Origin: Thiohalophilus sp.
Lineage (GTDB): Bacteria; Pseudomonadota; Gammaproteobacteria; UBA6429; Thiohalophilaceae
Length of the DNA: 64,000 nt
Reading direction: 5' to 3'
Assembly (NCBI RefSeq): GCF_034521165.1
Contig: NZ_JAXHMV010000012.1
Span: 124,001 to 188,000 of the forward strand
The position numbers were made by a program, and so were the translations under genes. Of the stretch, positions 1 through 9,301 are shown one piece after another (the stretch's first letter is position 1; every line of letters begins with the position of its first letter). A model generated the notes under the pieces. That model saw only the letters and a program-made list of their open reading frames with translations, did no database searches and was not told the origin of the DNA.

Positions 1-333
1 CAGATTTTTTTCCACGGCGGCGGAGAGGAAACTGTTAAACGGCGCGCCGACCAGATTGGCCAGGACAGTAAAGCTGAAGAACACCGCAATACCGGTGGTG
101 ATAGCAAAAATAAACCAGAGCAGACTGTCCAGCCAGGCCAGCCAGTCAGGCAAGGTCGGCATCAGCCATTCCAGCAGTACGTCGAACTGCGCGGCCAGCA
201 GCCAGATTAAACCGGCAAAGATCAGGATATTGATAATCAGAGGAAACACAACATGGCGCTTCACGCCAGGTTTGCCAATCAGACTCAGGCCGCGCAGCAG
301 ATAACCGGCGCCGGTAAACGGATTACTGATCAT
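1..333 (-). CDS. cysZ: CysZ-like sulfate transporter, 5' part only (runs off left edge)
   Basis: The visible 111 N-terminal residues match the start of the CysZ/EI24 family of inner-membrane sulfate importers, which feed sulfate to cysteine synthesis. It begins MISNPFTGAGYLLRGLSLI and has two hydrophobic segments (about residues 30-48 and 66-95), the second followed by the family's conserved NLVGAPFN-type turn. The start is well supported: an AGGAGGT ribosome binding site lies about five bases upstream of the ATG at 333. The C-terminal half lies outside the window, so integrity cannot be judged. Family assignment is by recognition of the E. coli CysZ N-terminus. Confidence 0.85.
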   Translation of the reverse strand, partial: MISNPFTGAGYLLRGLSLIGKPGVKRHVVFPLIINILIFAGLIWLLAAQFDVLLEWLMPTLPDWLAWLDSLLWFIFAITTGIAVFFSFTVLANLVGAPFNSFLSAAVEKNL

Positions 334-358
334 AGGACCTCCTGAGAGATAAAAGCCT

Positions 359-559
359 TACCACGAAGGCACGAAGACACGAAGTAAATAATTTTTTATT
401 TATCTTTGGCGGACGGGTGGCCGGCAATTTTACGGCGTATTACAGCGAACAAAGAGCATCTTGCTGTGAAAGCGGCCTGTTCAGGTTAGGCATATCGTAC
501 CGGCAAGCGATATGATAAACAAACAAGGTTAATTTCGTGCCTTCGTGCCTTCGTGGTTA
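359..559. repeat. Inverted pair of CACGAAG short-tandem-repeat arms
   Basis: Positions 359-386 hold three copies of CACGAAG spaced by one base. Positions 533-559 hold the reverse complement (CTTCGTG units), separated by about 145 bases without an obvious gene. The right arm abuts the stop codon of the minus-strand kinase. The same family recurs at 7187-7252 and 9389-9453, so this is a dispersed element that can fold into a long hairpin. Confidence 0.8.
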
Positions 560-1867
560 TCAGCTCTTGTCACTGCGCAGAGCGATGAGTGCGCTGCCGT
601 AAGCGGCTTCGGTGTTGGGCGCGGTTTCCACCGGAATACCCAGCAGGCTCTGGCGTATCTGCGTCCAGGCGTCGTTGACGCTGCCGCCGCCGGCGCTGAG
701 GATGCGTTTGGGGAAGGGGGCGCCGAGTTCGGCCAGGCGTTCATAACCCTGTTTTTCGATGCGCGCGATCCCCTCGAGCATGCCCTGAAAAAACGTCACG
801 TCGTCATCGGGACGCGGTTCCAGTTGCGGGCTCAGGTTCGGGTCGTTGATGGGAAAGCGTTCCCCCAGAGCCGGCAGTGGATAGTAGTTGAGTCCGGTTG
901 GCTGTTGCGGATCCAGTTGCGTCGTCATCGCCTGCAGTTGCTCGTCGGTGAAATAGTGTTTCAATACCGCGCCGCCGCTGTTGGAGGCGCCGCCCACCAG
1001 CCACAAGTCGCCCAGCGGCTGGCTGTAAACACCGTAGTTGGCGGCCAGAATGGGCTTATTGCCCAGCACCTTCAATACCAGGGTTGAGCCAAGCACGGTC
1101 ACTGCATCGCCCGGCTCGCCGGCGCCGGTGGCGATAAACGAGGCGGTACTGTCGGTGGTGCCGCTGACGATCAATGTCTTCTCTGACAGATTGAAACGTT
1201 TGGCCATATGATCGCTGATCGGGCCGACCGGCGCGCCGGGTGCTTGCACTGTGGGCAACCAGGCGTTGTCCAGCGGCAGGGTATCCATCCAGCGTGGCCA
1301 GGTATAGTGCTCGGCATTGAAACCGGTTTTGAGGCAGTTGTTGACATCACTGATGCCGTAGCGATCGGTGAGTTTGCCGGCAATCCAGTCGGCCTGATGC
1401 AGACAGTGGGCGAGGGCGCTTTTATCGACGTGCATGCTCAGCCACAACAGCTTGACCAGGCCGGAGTTGGGGCTGAGCACCGGGTTATCCGGCGGTGCCA
1501 TCGCCTTGAGGTGTTCGACGTAAACCGGATCGCGCTGATCGTTGTACAGCAACGCCTCGCGTAACGGTTCGCCGGCGGCATTGGTCACCAGCACCGACCC
1601 CGAGGTGCCGTCCACGGCGATACGTTCTACCTGCGCGGGATCGACCTGTTCAAACAGTTCATCCAGCACCCGCTCCACCGCCTGCCACCAGAGCCCGGGA
1701 TCCTGATAACGGGCAATGCCCTCGGCCATGGCGGGGGGGAGTTCGGTACTGGCCGTGTAGAGAACTGTGGCATCAGCATTGATCGCCGTCGCCCGGCAAC
1801 CGGACGTCCCCAGATCAATCCCTACATAGAGTGCAGTGTGACGGTTGTCGGAATGTGAAGAAGTCAT
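560..1867 (-). CDS. FGGY-family carbohydrate kinase, D-ribulokinase-like
   Basis: A 435-residue sugar kinase of the FGGY family, which phosphorylates a pentulose with ATP. The first phosphate-binding motif DLGTSGCRA lies near residue 20, DGTSGSVL near 85, and the C-terminal nucleotide-binding AGGGS near 395. Details such as GGASNSGGAVL and the block GERFPI...LEPRP closely resemble the cyanobacterial/plant D-ribulose kinases (SePSK, AtXK-1) more than E. coli XylB. D-ribulose is therefore the best substrate guess, which is inference. The gene follows queF on the same strand with 36 bases between. The upstream heptad repeat supplies the purine-rich CGAGGT that could act as the ribosome binding site. 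No pentose pathway neighbours are visible. Confidence 0.82.
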   Translation of the reverse strand: MTSSHSDNRHTALYVGIDLGTSGCRATAINADATVLYTASTELPPAMAEGIARYQDPGLWWQAVERVLDELFEQVDPAQVERIAVDGTSGSVLVTNAAGEPLREALLYNDQRDPVYVEHLKAMAPPDNPVLSPNSGLVKLLWLSMHVDKSALAHCLHQADWIAGKLTDRYGISDVNNCLKTGFNAEHYTWPRWMDTLPLDNAWLPTVQAPGAPVGPISDHMAKRFNLSEKTLIVSGTTDSTASFIATGAGEPGDAVTVLGSTLVLKVLGNKPILAANYGVYSQPLGDLWLVGGASNSGGAVLKHYFTDEQLQAMTTQLDPQQPTGLNYYPLPALGERFPINDPNLSPQLEPRPDDDVTFFQGMLEGIARIEKQGYERLAELGAPFPKRILSAGGGSVNDAWTQIRQSLLGIPVETAPNTEAAYGSALIALRSDKS

Positions 1868-1868
1868 A

Positions 1869-1921
1869 CCTCGGACCTCGTTACTCGTCCCTCGGCACTG
1901 CCGTCAAGGTAACTTGACGGC
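1869..1921. repeat. GACGAGG-type heptads followed by a palindrome at the queF 3' end
   Basis: Positions 1869-1897 carry the complement of the GACGAG-type heptad family. Positions 1900-1921 form a near-perfect hairpin (GCCGTCAAG, loop GTAA, CTTGACGGC) that includes the last codons and stop of queF. It has no T tract, so it is at best a weak terminator. Confidence 0.65.
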
Positions 1922-2293
1922 CTCGGGGGCCTGCCAGCCGCTCTGGCGGTGCTCGGCGACGACGGAGGTGTAAATGCCGCCGCGCACATTGAATTTCGCG
2001 GTCAGGCGCATGAAGCGCGGCTCGGTCGCCTTCACCAGATCATCGAGAATGGTATTGGTGACCTTCTCGTGGAAGGCCCCCTCGTCGCGATAGGCCCAGA
2101 CATACATCTTCAACGACTTGAGCTCGACGCATTTGGCCTCGGGCACATACTCCAGATAGAGCGTCGCGAAGTCCGGTTGCCCGGTCTTGGGACACAAACA
2201 GGTAAACTCCGGTACCTCGATGCGGATGGTATAATCCCGTTCCGGCATCGGATTGTCGAACGTTTCGAGGCTCTTGCTGGGCTGGCTGGGCAT
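1904..2293 (-). CDS. queF: NADPH-dependent 7-cyano-7-deazaguanine reductase (short type)
   Basis: Reduces preQ0 to preQ1 in queuosine synthesis for tRNA. At 129 residues it is the short, single-domain (YkvM-type) QueF of the tunnelling fold. Visible hallmarks are the catalytic cysteine in FTCLCPKTGQPDF and the motif ELKSLKMYVWAYRDEGAFHE. An in-frame extension up to 2386 exists, but it is encoded by the upstream repeats and a hairpin, so the ATG at 2293 (MPSQPSKSLETF) is preferred. A perfect 18-base-pair hairpin lies 14 bases before the start. No other queuosine genes are in the window. Confidence 0.93.
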   Translation of the reverse strand: MPSQPSKSLETFDNPMPERDYTIRIEVPEFTCLCPKTGQPDFATLYLEYVPEAKCVELKSLKMYVWAYRDEGAFHEKVTNTILDDLVKATEPRFMRLTAKFNVRGGIYTSVVAEHRQSGWQAPEAVKLP

Positions 2294-2307
2294 GGCGCGA
2301 AACAATA

Positions 2308-2347
2308 CCCGAACCTTGCCTGGCTGACAAGCCAGGCAAGGTTCGGG
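2308..2347. repeat. Perfect 18-bp stem, 4-nt loop hairpin upstream of queF
   Basis: Arms 2308-2325 (CCCGAACCTTGCCTGGCT) and 2330-2347 are exact reverse complements around loop GACA. It sits in the likely 5' leader of queF, 14 bases before its ATG. It does not resemble a preQ1 riboswitch. It could hinder translation, end transcripts entering from upstream, or be another dispersed palindrome. Confidence 0.7.
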
Positions 2348-2520
2348 TAGGGACGAGGTACGAGGTACGAGTGACGAGGAAGACAAACCTCATGGGTTTG
2401 GTAGGAGCGGCTGCGCCGCGATAGATATTTTGAGCCCGAGACGACCATCGCGCCAGAGGCGCTCCCACAATGTCTGATTTTGAGAGTTTTCCTCGTCCCT
2501 CGTACCTCGTCCCTGTTCAG
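2343..2520. repeat. Mosaic of GACGAG heptads and a REP-like palindrome between queF and smc
   Basis: This 379-base gap (2294-2672) holds no gene. GACGAGG/TACGAGG heptads lie at about 2347-2382. A REP-like element with GTAGGAGCGGCTGCGCCGCGA starts near 2400 and closes with GCGCCAGAGGCGCTCC near 2465. The complementary heptads CTCGTCCCTCGTACCTCG lie at about 2491-2517. Heptad arms flanking a REP core is a pattern repeated elsewhere in the window. Confidence 0.75.
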
Positions 2521-2672
2521 TTAACACATTGATATCCTTTGCGCTCCTCTACGTCTTTGCACCTCTGCGTTGAAGCTGTTTGCTTTCGATGGCAGCACGG
2601 CGGAATTCAGACGGCGGTTTTGCAGGTTTGTCAATCTTGCCTGTTTATATAAGGTTACTGTATCTTTCCCCG

Positions 2673-5600
2673 ATGCGACTGACCAAACTCAAACTCTCCG
2701 GCTTCAAATCCTTCGTCGACCCGACTACCGTTCCGCTGCCCAGCTCGCTGGTCGGGGTGGTGGGGCCCAACGGTTGTGGCAAATCCAACATCATCGACGC
2801 GGTGCGCTGGGTGATGGGCGAGTCTTCCGCCAAGCATTTGCGCGGGGATTCCATGGCCGATGTCATTTTCAACGGCTCCACCTCGCGCAAGCCGGTCGGT
2901 CAGGCCACGGTGGAGCTGGTGTTCGATAACAGCGACGGCAGCCTGGGCGGGCAGTACGCCACCTACAGCGAAATCTCCATCAAGCGCACGGTCACCCGCG
3001 ACGGGCAGTCCATTTACCATCTCAACGGCACCCGCTGCCGGCGCCGGGACATCACCGACATCTTCCTGGGTACCGGCCTGGGGCCGCGCAGCTATGCGAT
3101 TATCGAGCAGGGCACGATTTCGCGCATTATCGAGGCCAAGCCGGAAGAGCTGCGGGTGTTCCTTGAGGAGGCCGCCGGCATCTCCAAGTACAAGGAGCGC
3201 CGTCGCGAGACCGAAAACCGCATTCGCCACACCCGCGAGAATCTGGATCGGCTCAACGATTTGCGCGAGGAGCTGGACAAGCAGCTCGCCAAGCTGCAAC
3301 GCCAGGCCAAAACCGCCGAGCGCTACAAGGTGCTCAAGGAAGAAGAACGCCTGCTGCGCGCCCAGCTCCAGGCGCTGCGCTGGAAGGGCGTCGACGAGCA
3401 GGCCTGCCAGAGCGATAACCAGTTGCGCGAACAGGAGACGGCCCTGGAAGGCGCGGTGGCCAAACAGCGCCATATCGAGGCCGAGATCGAACAGCAGCGC
3501 GGCCTGCATACCGAGGCCAGCGACAAATTCAACGAAGTCCAGAGCCGGTTTTACAGTATTGGCGCCGATATCGCCCGGCTGGAACAGTCCATCCAGCACG
3601 CCAGGGAGCGTCGCACCCAGCAGAGCCAGGATCTGCAACAGCTGGAAAAAGACTGGAATGATGCCCAGGTCCATGTGGAGGCGGATCGCAAACGGATCGA
3701 GGAGCTGGAAGCCGGGCTCAAGATGATTGAACCGGATCTGCAGGCCGCAGAGCAGCGCGAGCAGACCGCCACCGAAGCCCTGCAGGGGGCCGAGCAGGCG
3801 ATGCAGGAGTGGCAGCAGGCCTGGGAAGATTTCAATCAGCAGTCCGCCGAACCGGCCCGCCAGGCCGAGGTGGAGCGCACCCGTATTCAGCATCTGGAGC
3901 AGAAACTGACCCAGCTGCAGCAACGGCTGGACAAGGCCGAGCAGGACTTGCAGCAGCAATCGCCGGAGCGTGTACAGCAGGAAGTGGCCGAGTTGCAACA
4001 ACAGCTCGAACAAACCGGCGAACAGGTCAATCAGGCCCAGCAGTCTCTGACTGAAAAGCAGGATCAGATCGCCGCGTTGCGCGATTCCAGCCACCAGGTC
4101 AACGCCGACCTGGATCAGGCCCGTAGCCGGTTGCAGGATCTGCGCGGTCGCAGTGCCTCGCTCGAGGCGCTGCAGCAGGCGGCGCTGGGCAAGGACGAGG
4201 GGGCGGTCAACGACTGGCTCAGCGGTCAACAGTTGCAGGATGCGCCGCGCCTGGCCGAGGAGATGGACGTCGAAGCCGGCTGGGAACGGGCCGTGGAATG
4301 TGTGCTGGGCGGGCATCTGGAAGCGGTCTGCGTGGCCGGGGTCGATCCGCTGGCCGAAGTGCTCGGCAGCCTGCAGGAAGGCACCCTGACCCTGTTCGAC
4401 ACCCAGGCTCCGGGTCCGGAGACCCGCGCGGCCAGCGGCACGCCGTTGCTGAACAAGGTTTCCGCGCCGTGGAAACTGGATGCCCTGCTGGGCGGGGTGT
4501 ATGCCGCCGAATCCCTGGCCGAGGCGCTCTCGCTGCGGGCCGACCTTGCGGCACAGGAGTCGGTCGTCACCCGCGAGGGGATCTGGCTCGGGCCCAACTG
4601 GCTGCGGGTGGTCAAGGACCAGGAGCAGGATCAGAAAACCGGCATTCTCAAGCGCGAGCAGGAGCTCAAGGCGCTCAATACCCGGATTCAGGAAGAGAGC
4701 GGCCGTGTGCAGGCCCTGCAGGAACAGCTGGAAGGCGAGCGCGAACGGCTGCGTGAGCTGGAGCAGGAGCGGGACGATGCCCAGGCCCGGCTGAATCAGG
4801 CCAGTCGCCGCCAGGCCGAACAGCAGTCCGATCTCAAGGCGCGCCAGAACCAGCTGGAGCAGGCCCAGGCCCGCCAGCAGGCGCTGCAAAAAGAACAGCA
4901 GGATCTGCACACCGAAATCGAGCGGGACAAACAGGAGCTGCAGGAGTGCCGCGGCCGTCTGCAAACGGCGCTGGATACCATGTCCGGTCTGGAGCAACAG
5001 CGCGAACAGCTGAGCAACCGTCGCGATGAACTGCGTAATACCCTGGAACAGGCCCGCGAGCAGGCCCAGAGCGTGCGCAGCGAAGCCCACGAGATCAAAC
5101 TGCGCGCCGAAAAAGAGCGCACCGAGCTGAACTCCACCCGGCAGGCCCGGGAACGCCTCGACAGCCAGCTCACCCAGCTCTCCGCCCGTCGTGATGAGCT
5201 GCAAAAGGCGCTGGCTGAAAGCGAGGCGCCGCTGGAGGAGATGAACAGGGAGCTGACCGACAAGCTCGACAAACGCGTGGCTGTGGAAACCGAGCTGGGT
5301 GAGGCGCGCCAGGCGATGGAAGCGATCGAGCATCAGATGCGCGAATTCGAGGAACAGCGTGTCGCGGCCGAACAGCAGGTGCAGGAAGTGCGTTCCAGCC
5401 TGGAGCAGATCCGCATCAGCCAGCAGGAATTCAAGGTTCGCCGCCAGACGCTCGAAGAACAGATCACCGAATCGGGTTTCGAACTGCAGCAACTGTTGCA
5501 GGAGATGCCGGAAGACGCCGAAGTCACTCAGTGGCAGGAAAACGTCGAACAGCTGGAAGCCAGGATCCAGCGCCTGGGGCCGATCAACCTGGCGGCCATC

Positions 5601-6188
5601 GAGGAGTACGAACAGCAGTCAGAGCGCAAGAAATACCTGGATGCGCAGAACGAGGATCTGGTGCAGGCCCTCAAGACCCTGGAAGATGCGATCCACAAGA
5701 TCGACAAGGAGACCCGGACCCGTTTCAAGGAGACCTACGACAAGGTCAACAGCGGGCTCAAGGATCTTTTCCCGCGCCTGTTTGGCGGCGGTCATGCTTA
5801 CCTGGAGATGACCGGCGAGGATCTGCTGGAGACCGGCGTCACCGTCATGGCGCGTCCGCCCGGCAAGCGCAACAGTACCATTCACCTGTTGTCCGGCGGC
5901 GAAAAAGCCCTGACCGCGGTGGCCCTGGTCTTTGCCATCTTCGAACTGAATCCCGCGCCGTTTTGTATGCTCGACGAGGTCGACGCGCCGCTGGACGATG
6001 CCAACGTCACCCGCTATTGTGATCTCTTGCAGCACATGTCGGACAGAACACAGTTTATTTTCATCACCCATAATAAAGTCACCATGGAAGTCGCCAACCA
6101 CCTGACCGGCGTCACCATGCACGAACCGGGCGTCTCGCGCATGGTCGCGGTGGACGTCGACGAAGCGGCCAAACTCGCTTCGGCATGA
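2673..6188 (+). CDS. smc: Chromosome partition protein SMC
   Basis: A 1171-residue structural-maintenance-of-chromosomes ATPase that compacts and segregates the chromosome with ScpA and ScpB (both encoded at 25.9-27.6 kb). Walker A GPNGCGKS is at residues 31-38, long Gln/Glu-rich coiled coils lie on both sides of a hinge (roughly 500-640), the ABC signature LSGGEK starts at 1073, and Walker B FCMLDEVDAP starts near 1097. The full length is typical. The ATG at 2673 (MRLTKLKLSGFKSF) matches the conserved family N-terminus; upstream in-frame codons read through repeat DNA and were discarded. It is followed by zipA and ligA, a common gammaproteobacterial order. Confidence 0.97.
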   Translation: MRLTKLKLSGFKSFVDPTTVPLPSSLVGVVGPNGCGKSNIIDAVRWVMGESSAKHLRGDSMADVIFNGSTSRKPVGQATVELVFDNSDGSLGGQYATYSEISIKRTVTRDGQSIYHLNGTRCRRRDITDIFLGTGLGPRSYAIIEQGTISRIIEAKPEELRVFLEEAAGISKYKERRRETENRIRHTRENLDRLNDLREELDKQLAKLQRQAKTAERYKVLKEEERLLRAQLQALRWKGVDEQACQSDNQLREQETALEGAVAKQRHIEAEIEQQRGLHTEASDKFNEVQSRFYSIGADIARLEQSIQHARERRTQQSQDLQQLEKDWNDAQVHVEADRKRIEELEAGLKMIEPDLQAAEQREQTATEALQGAEQAMQEWQQAWEDFNQQSAEPARQAEVERTRIQHLEQKLTQLQQRLDKAEQDLQQQSPERVQQEVAELQQQLEQTGEQVNQAQQSLTEKQDQIAALRDSSHQVNADLDQARSRLQDLRGRSASLEALQQAALGKDEGAVNDWLSGQQLQDAPRLAEEMDVEAGWERAVECVLGGHLEAVCVAGVDPLAEVLGSLQEGTLTLFDTQAPGPETRAASGTPLLNKVSAPWKLDALLGGVYAAESLAEALSLRADLAAQESVVTREGIWLGPNWLRVVKDQEQDQKTGILKREQELKALNTRIQEESGRVQALQEQLEGERERLRELEQERDDAQARLNQASRRQAEQQSDLKARQNQLEQAQARQQALQKEQQDLHTEIERDKQELQECRGRLQTALDTMSGLEQQREQLSNRRDELRNTLEQAREQAQSVRSEAHEIKLRAEKERTELNSTRQARERLDSQLTQLSARRDELQKALAESEAPLEEMNRELTDKLDKRVAVETELGEARQAMEAIEHQMREFEEQRVAAEQQVQEVRSSLEQIRISQQEFKVRRQTLEEQITESGFELQQLLQEMPEDAEVTQWQENVEQLEARIQRLGPINLAAIEEYEQQSERKKYLDAQNEDLVQALKTLEDAIHKIDKETRTRFKETYDKVNSGLKDLFPRLFGGGHAYLEMTGEDLLETGVTVMARPPGKRNSTIHLLSGGEKALTAVALVFAIFELNPAPFCMLDEVDAPLDDANVTRYCDLLQHMSDRTQFIFITHNKVTMEVANHLTGVTMHEPGVSRMVAVDVDEAAKLASA

Positions 6189-6370
6189 GTTGAGTCACTC
6201 TCGCCAGGGCGCGGAGTACGCAGAGGCAACAAATGTCATCTTAAGAATGTACAGGTTTCACTTTGCACCCAAACAACGGGCATAAACGTTTCTGCAGCTC
6301 GGCGAGAGAATGATTAAAAAGTCCGGTACTGGTGACGTTCAATTCATATTCATAACAAGGTCGTGCTGAT

Positions 6371-7171
6371 ATGGATCCGCTGCGGCTGACCCTGCTGGCA
6401 ATCGGTGTCGCGTTCGTCGCGATTTTCTATCTGGTCATGCGCCTGCGTTCCGGGCAGAGACTGCGTTGGCCCGGCTTCCTGCGTCTTCCGCGTCTCTCTT
6501 TACCGACCTTTGGACGGCATCGCGTCAATGACAGCGATGACGTCAACACGACCGCATCACGGGACAATTACTACGATGATCTGGACGACGAGGATCTGCA
6601 GGCCCTGTCACAAATGTCATGGCATGCCCGTCGCGACGATGATGTGGATGTCGCCAGCCTGAGTGGTCTCAGTGCCGTTGATGCCGAAGAGGACGACGGC
6701 GAATCCCTGGTGATCGTCCTCAATGTCATGGCCAAAGCGGGCCGGCAGTTTGCCGGCATGGATATTCTCGATGCGTTGTACGCCAACGATCTGCGCCACG
6801 GCGAGATGATGATTTTTCATCGCTATCCCGAACAGGGGGGCGGACGTCCCGTGTTCAGCCTGGCCAATACCGTGGAACCGGGAACATTCGACCTCCATGC
6901 CATCGAGCAACTACAGACCCCGGGAGTCTCCCTGTTTATGCAGCTGCCCGCGCCGATCGACTCGCGCGAAGCCTTCGAGCTGATGCTCAAAACCGGCCGC
7001 AACCTGGCCGAACAACTGGGCGGCGACCTGTGCGACGAACGACGCAACCTCCTTACCCTGCAGACCATCGGCCACCTCAAGGAACAGATCGAGTCCTTTT
7101 TATTCCGCCGCAAAATGGCTGGCCTGCAGAAACAGCGCCCCAGGGGCAAGGGTCGAGGGACGAGTCACTAG
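6371..7171 (+). CDS. zipA: Cell division protein ZipA
   Basis: Membrane anchor that tethers FtsZ at the septum. It has an N-terminal transmembrane segment (about residues 5-24), a basic then acidic linker (25-110), and a C-terminal FtsZ-binding domain (about 112-245, with GRQFAGMDILDAL and MIFHRYPEQGGG). Position between smc and ligA supports the call. AAGG lies nine bases before the ATG. The last residues, KGRGTSH and the stop codon, are encoded by a GACGAG-type heptad repeat, so the native C-terminus appears to have been replaced or extended by repeat DNA. Confidence 0.94.
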   Translation: MDPLRLTLLAIGVAFVAIFYLVMRLRSGQRLRWPGFLRLPRLSLPTFGRHRVNDSDDVNTTASRDNYYDDLDDEDLQALSQMSWHARRDDDVDVASLSGLSAVDAEEDDGESLVIVLNVMAKAGRQFAGMDILDALYANDLRHGEMMIFHRYPEQGGGRPVFSLANTVEPGTFDLHAIEQLQTPGVSLFMQLPAPIDSREAFELMLKTGRNLAEQLGGDLCDERRNLLTLQTIGHLKEQIESFLFRRKMAGLQKQRPRGKGRGTSH

Positions 7172-7252
7172 GGGCGAGAAAAGCTTTACCACGAAGACAC
7201 GAAGGCGCGAAGTTTTTTACTTCTTCGTGTCTTCGAGACTTCGTGGTTTGTT
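7150..7252. repeat. GACGAG heptads plus CACGAAG inverted arms at the zipA 3' end
   Basis: Positions 7150-7178 are GACGAG-type heptads overlapping the zipA stop. From 7187, CACGAAGACACGAAGGCGCGAAG is mirrored by CTTCGTGTCTTCGAGACTTCG to 7248 around a T-rich centre. The element could act as a terminator between zipA and ligA. Confidence 0.75.
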
Positions 7253-7288
7253 CTACAGAATAATCTCAAATACAGAGTGTCACGCATA

Positions 7289-9301
7289 ATGAATGCCAGC
7301 GACAAAGTTCGGCACCGTATCAACGAGCTGCGCGAGCAGATTGATTATCATAATTACCGCTATTACGTGCTGGACGATCCCGAGATCCCGGATGCGGAAT
7401 ACGATCGCCTGATGCGCGAGCTCGAGGATCTGGAAGCCGAGCATCCTGAACTGGTCACCCCCGATTCCCCGACCCAGCGGGTTGGTGCGACGCCGTTATC
7501 CGCCTTTGAGGAAGTCAAACACGAACTGCCGATGCTGTCGCTGGGCAATGCCTTTGATGAGGATGAGGTCCAGGCATTCGATCGCCGGGCCCGGGAGAAG
7601 CTGCAGGTCGATACCATTGAATATGCCGTGGAACCAAAGCTCGATGGACTGGCCATCAGTCTGTTGTATGAAAACGGTAAACTGATCCGTGGCGCCACCC
7701 GTGGTGACGGTACCACCGGGGAGGACGTCACCCAGAACGTGCGCACGATCGAGACGATTCCGCTAAAGCTGCGGGGTTCCGATTACCCGGCACGTCTGGA
7801 GGTGCGCGGCGAGGTCATCATCGCCAGGCAGGGTTTTGAGCAGCTCAATAAAACGCGCGAACAAGCCGGGGAGAAAACCTTCGCCAATCCGCGTAACGCT
7901 GCTGCCGGCAGCCTGCGTCAGCTCGATGCGCGGCTCACCGCCAAACGTCCGCTATCGTTTTTTTGTTACGGCGCGGGGCTGGTGGAGGGCGCCGAGCTGC
8001 CGGATCGCCACAGTGCAATTCTGGAACAGTTACGTGAATGGGGCATGCGCACCAACCCCGAGACCCGGGTGGTCGAGGGGATCCAGGGCTGTCTGGATTA
8101 CTACCAGACAATGCAGGAAAAACGCGACAATCTCGATTACGAGATCGACGGGCTGGTCTACAAGGTCAATCGCGTGGATCAACAACAGGCACTGGGCTAT
8201 GTCTCCCGGGCCCCGCGCTGGGCTATTGCCCACAAGTTTCCCGCCCAGGAGGAGATGACCCGACTGATCGGCATCGACGTGCAGGTCGGGCGAACCGGCG
8301 CGTTGACCCCGGTGGCGCGTCTCGAACCGGTGCATGTTGGCGGTGTCACGGTCAGCAACGCCACCCTGCATAACCAGGACGAGATCGATCGCCTCGATGT
8401 GCGCGTCGGCGATACGGTTATCATTCGCCGCGCCGGGGATGTGATTCCGCAGGTGGTCAGCGTGGTCGAATCCAAACGTGAAGGCAAACTGAAAAAATAC
8501 CACCTGCCCAGAACCTGCCCGGTCTGTGGCTCACAAACCGTCCGCCATGAAGGGGAAGCGGTCACCTATTGTACCGGTGGCCTCTATTGTGCCGCCCAGC
8601 GCAAGCAGGCGCTCAAACACTTCGCCTCACGTCGTGCCCTGGATATCGAGGGACTGGGTGACAAGCTGGTGGATCAACTGGTGGATGAAGATTATGTGCA
8701 TGATCCGGCCGATCTGTTTTGCCTGGAGAAAGACCAACTGGTACAGCTGGAACGCATGGCCGACAAGTCGGCGCAGAATCTGATCGACGCTCTGGAAAAA
8801 AGCCGCAACACAACCCTGGAACGGTTTATCTATGCGCTGGGGATTCATGATGTGGGCGAGGCGACAGCACGTTCACTGGCCAATCACTTCGGTTCGCTGG
8901 ATGCCCTGATGAAGGCCGACAAGGAGGCGTTGATGGCGGTGCCGGATATCGGCCCCATCGTCGCCGAGAGTATTCTGACCTTCTTCAAACAGAAACATAA
9001 CCAGGAAGTGATCGAAAAACTGATCCGCTCGGGTGTGACCTGGGAAACTATTGAAGTCAAACCGGCCGAGGAACTGCCGCTCAATGGCAAAACATTTGTT
9101 TTGACCGGCACACTTGAGAGCATGAGCCGCGACGACGCGAAAGCCGCGCTGCAGGCACTCGGCGCCAAGGTGACCGGCAGCGTTTCCAAAAAAACCGATT
9201 ATGTCGTGGTCGGTGCCGATCCCGGTTCCAAGGCCGACAAGGCGGAATCGCTGGGTGTGGAAATTCTGGATGAGGCGGCATTTCTGGATTTGATTAAATA
9301 G
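7289..9301 (+). CDS. ligA: NAD-dependent DNA ligase
   Basis: Seals nicks in replication and repair using NAD+. A 670-residue, full-length LigA: Ia domain, adenylation domain with catalytic Lys117 in VEPKLDG, OB fold, a four-cysteine zinc finger (CPVCG...C...C, about residues 410-435), helix-hairpin-helix repeats, and a C-terminal BRCT domain (about 590-670, beginning LNGKTFVLTGTL). The ATG at 7289 aligns best with the family; a GTG at 7277 in the same frame is the alternative. Neither has a strong ribosome binding site. Confidence 0.97.
   Translation: MNASDKVRHRINELREQIDYHNYRYYVLDDPEIPDAEYDRLMRELEDLEAEHPELVTPDSPTQRVGATPLSAFEEVKHELPMLSLGNAFDEDEVQAFDRRAREKLQVDTIEYAVEPKLDGLAISLLYENGKLIRGATRGDGTTGEDVTQNVRTIETIPLKLRGSDYPARLEVRGEVIIARQGFEQLNKTREQAGEKTFANPRNAAAGSLRQLDARLTAKRPLSFFCYGAGLVEGAELPDRHSAILEQLREWGMRTNPETRVVEGIQGCLDYYQTMQEKRDNLDYEIDGLVYKVNRVDQQQALGYVSRAPRWAIAHKFPAQEEMTRLIGIDVQVGRTGALTPVARLEPVHVGGVTVSNATLHNQDEIDRLDVRVGDTVIIRRAGDVIPQVVSVVESKREGKLKKYHLPRTCPVCGSQTVRHEGEAVTYCTGGLYCAAQRKQALKHFASRRALDIEGLGDKLVDQLVDEDYVHDPADLFCLEKDQLVQLERMADKSAQNLIDALEKSRNTTLERFIYALGIHDVGEATARSLANHFGSLDALMKADKEALMAVPDIGPIVAESILTFFKQKHNQEVIEKLIRSGVTWETIEVKPAEELPLNGKTFVLTGTLESMSRDDAKAALQALGAKVTGSVSKKTDYVVVGADPGSKADKAESLGVEILDEAAFLDLIK

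Noticed and set aside
56..304. 82-codon plus-strand frame at the left edge
   Set aside because: Opposite cysZ, which has a strong ribosome binding site and family motifs.
2294..2386. Longer queF start at 2386
   Set aside because: The extra 31 residues are encoded by the hairpin and heptad repeats and are not found in QueF proteins.
2294..2672. preQ1 riboswitch before queF
   Set aside because: No match to the short preQ1-I pseudoknot pattern; only a perfect hairpin and repeats are seen.
2655..5492. A 945-codon open frame on the minus strand opposite smc
   Set aside because: Low-complexity Leu/Gly/Gln translation with no motif; it is the complement of the Gln/Glu-rich coiled coils of smc in GC-rich DNA.
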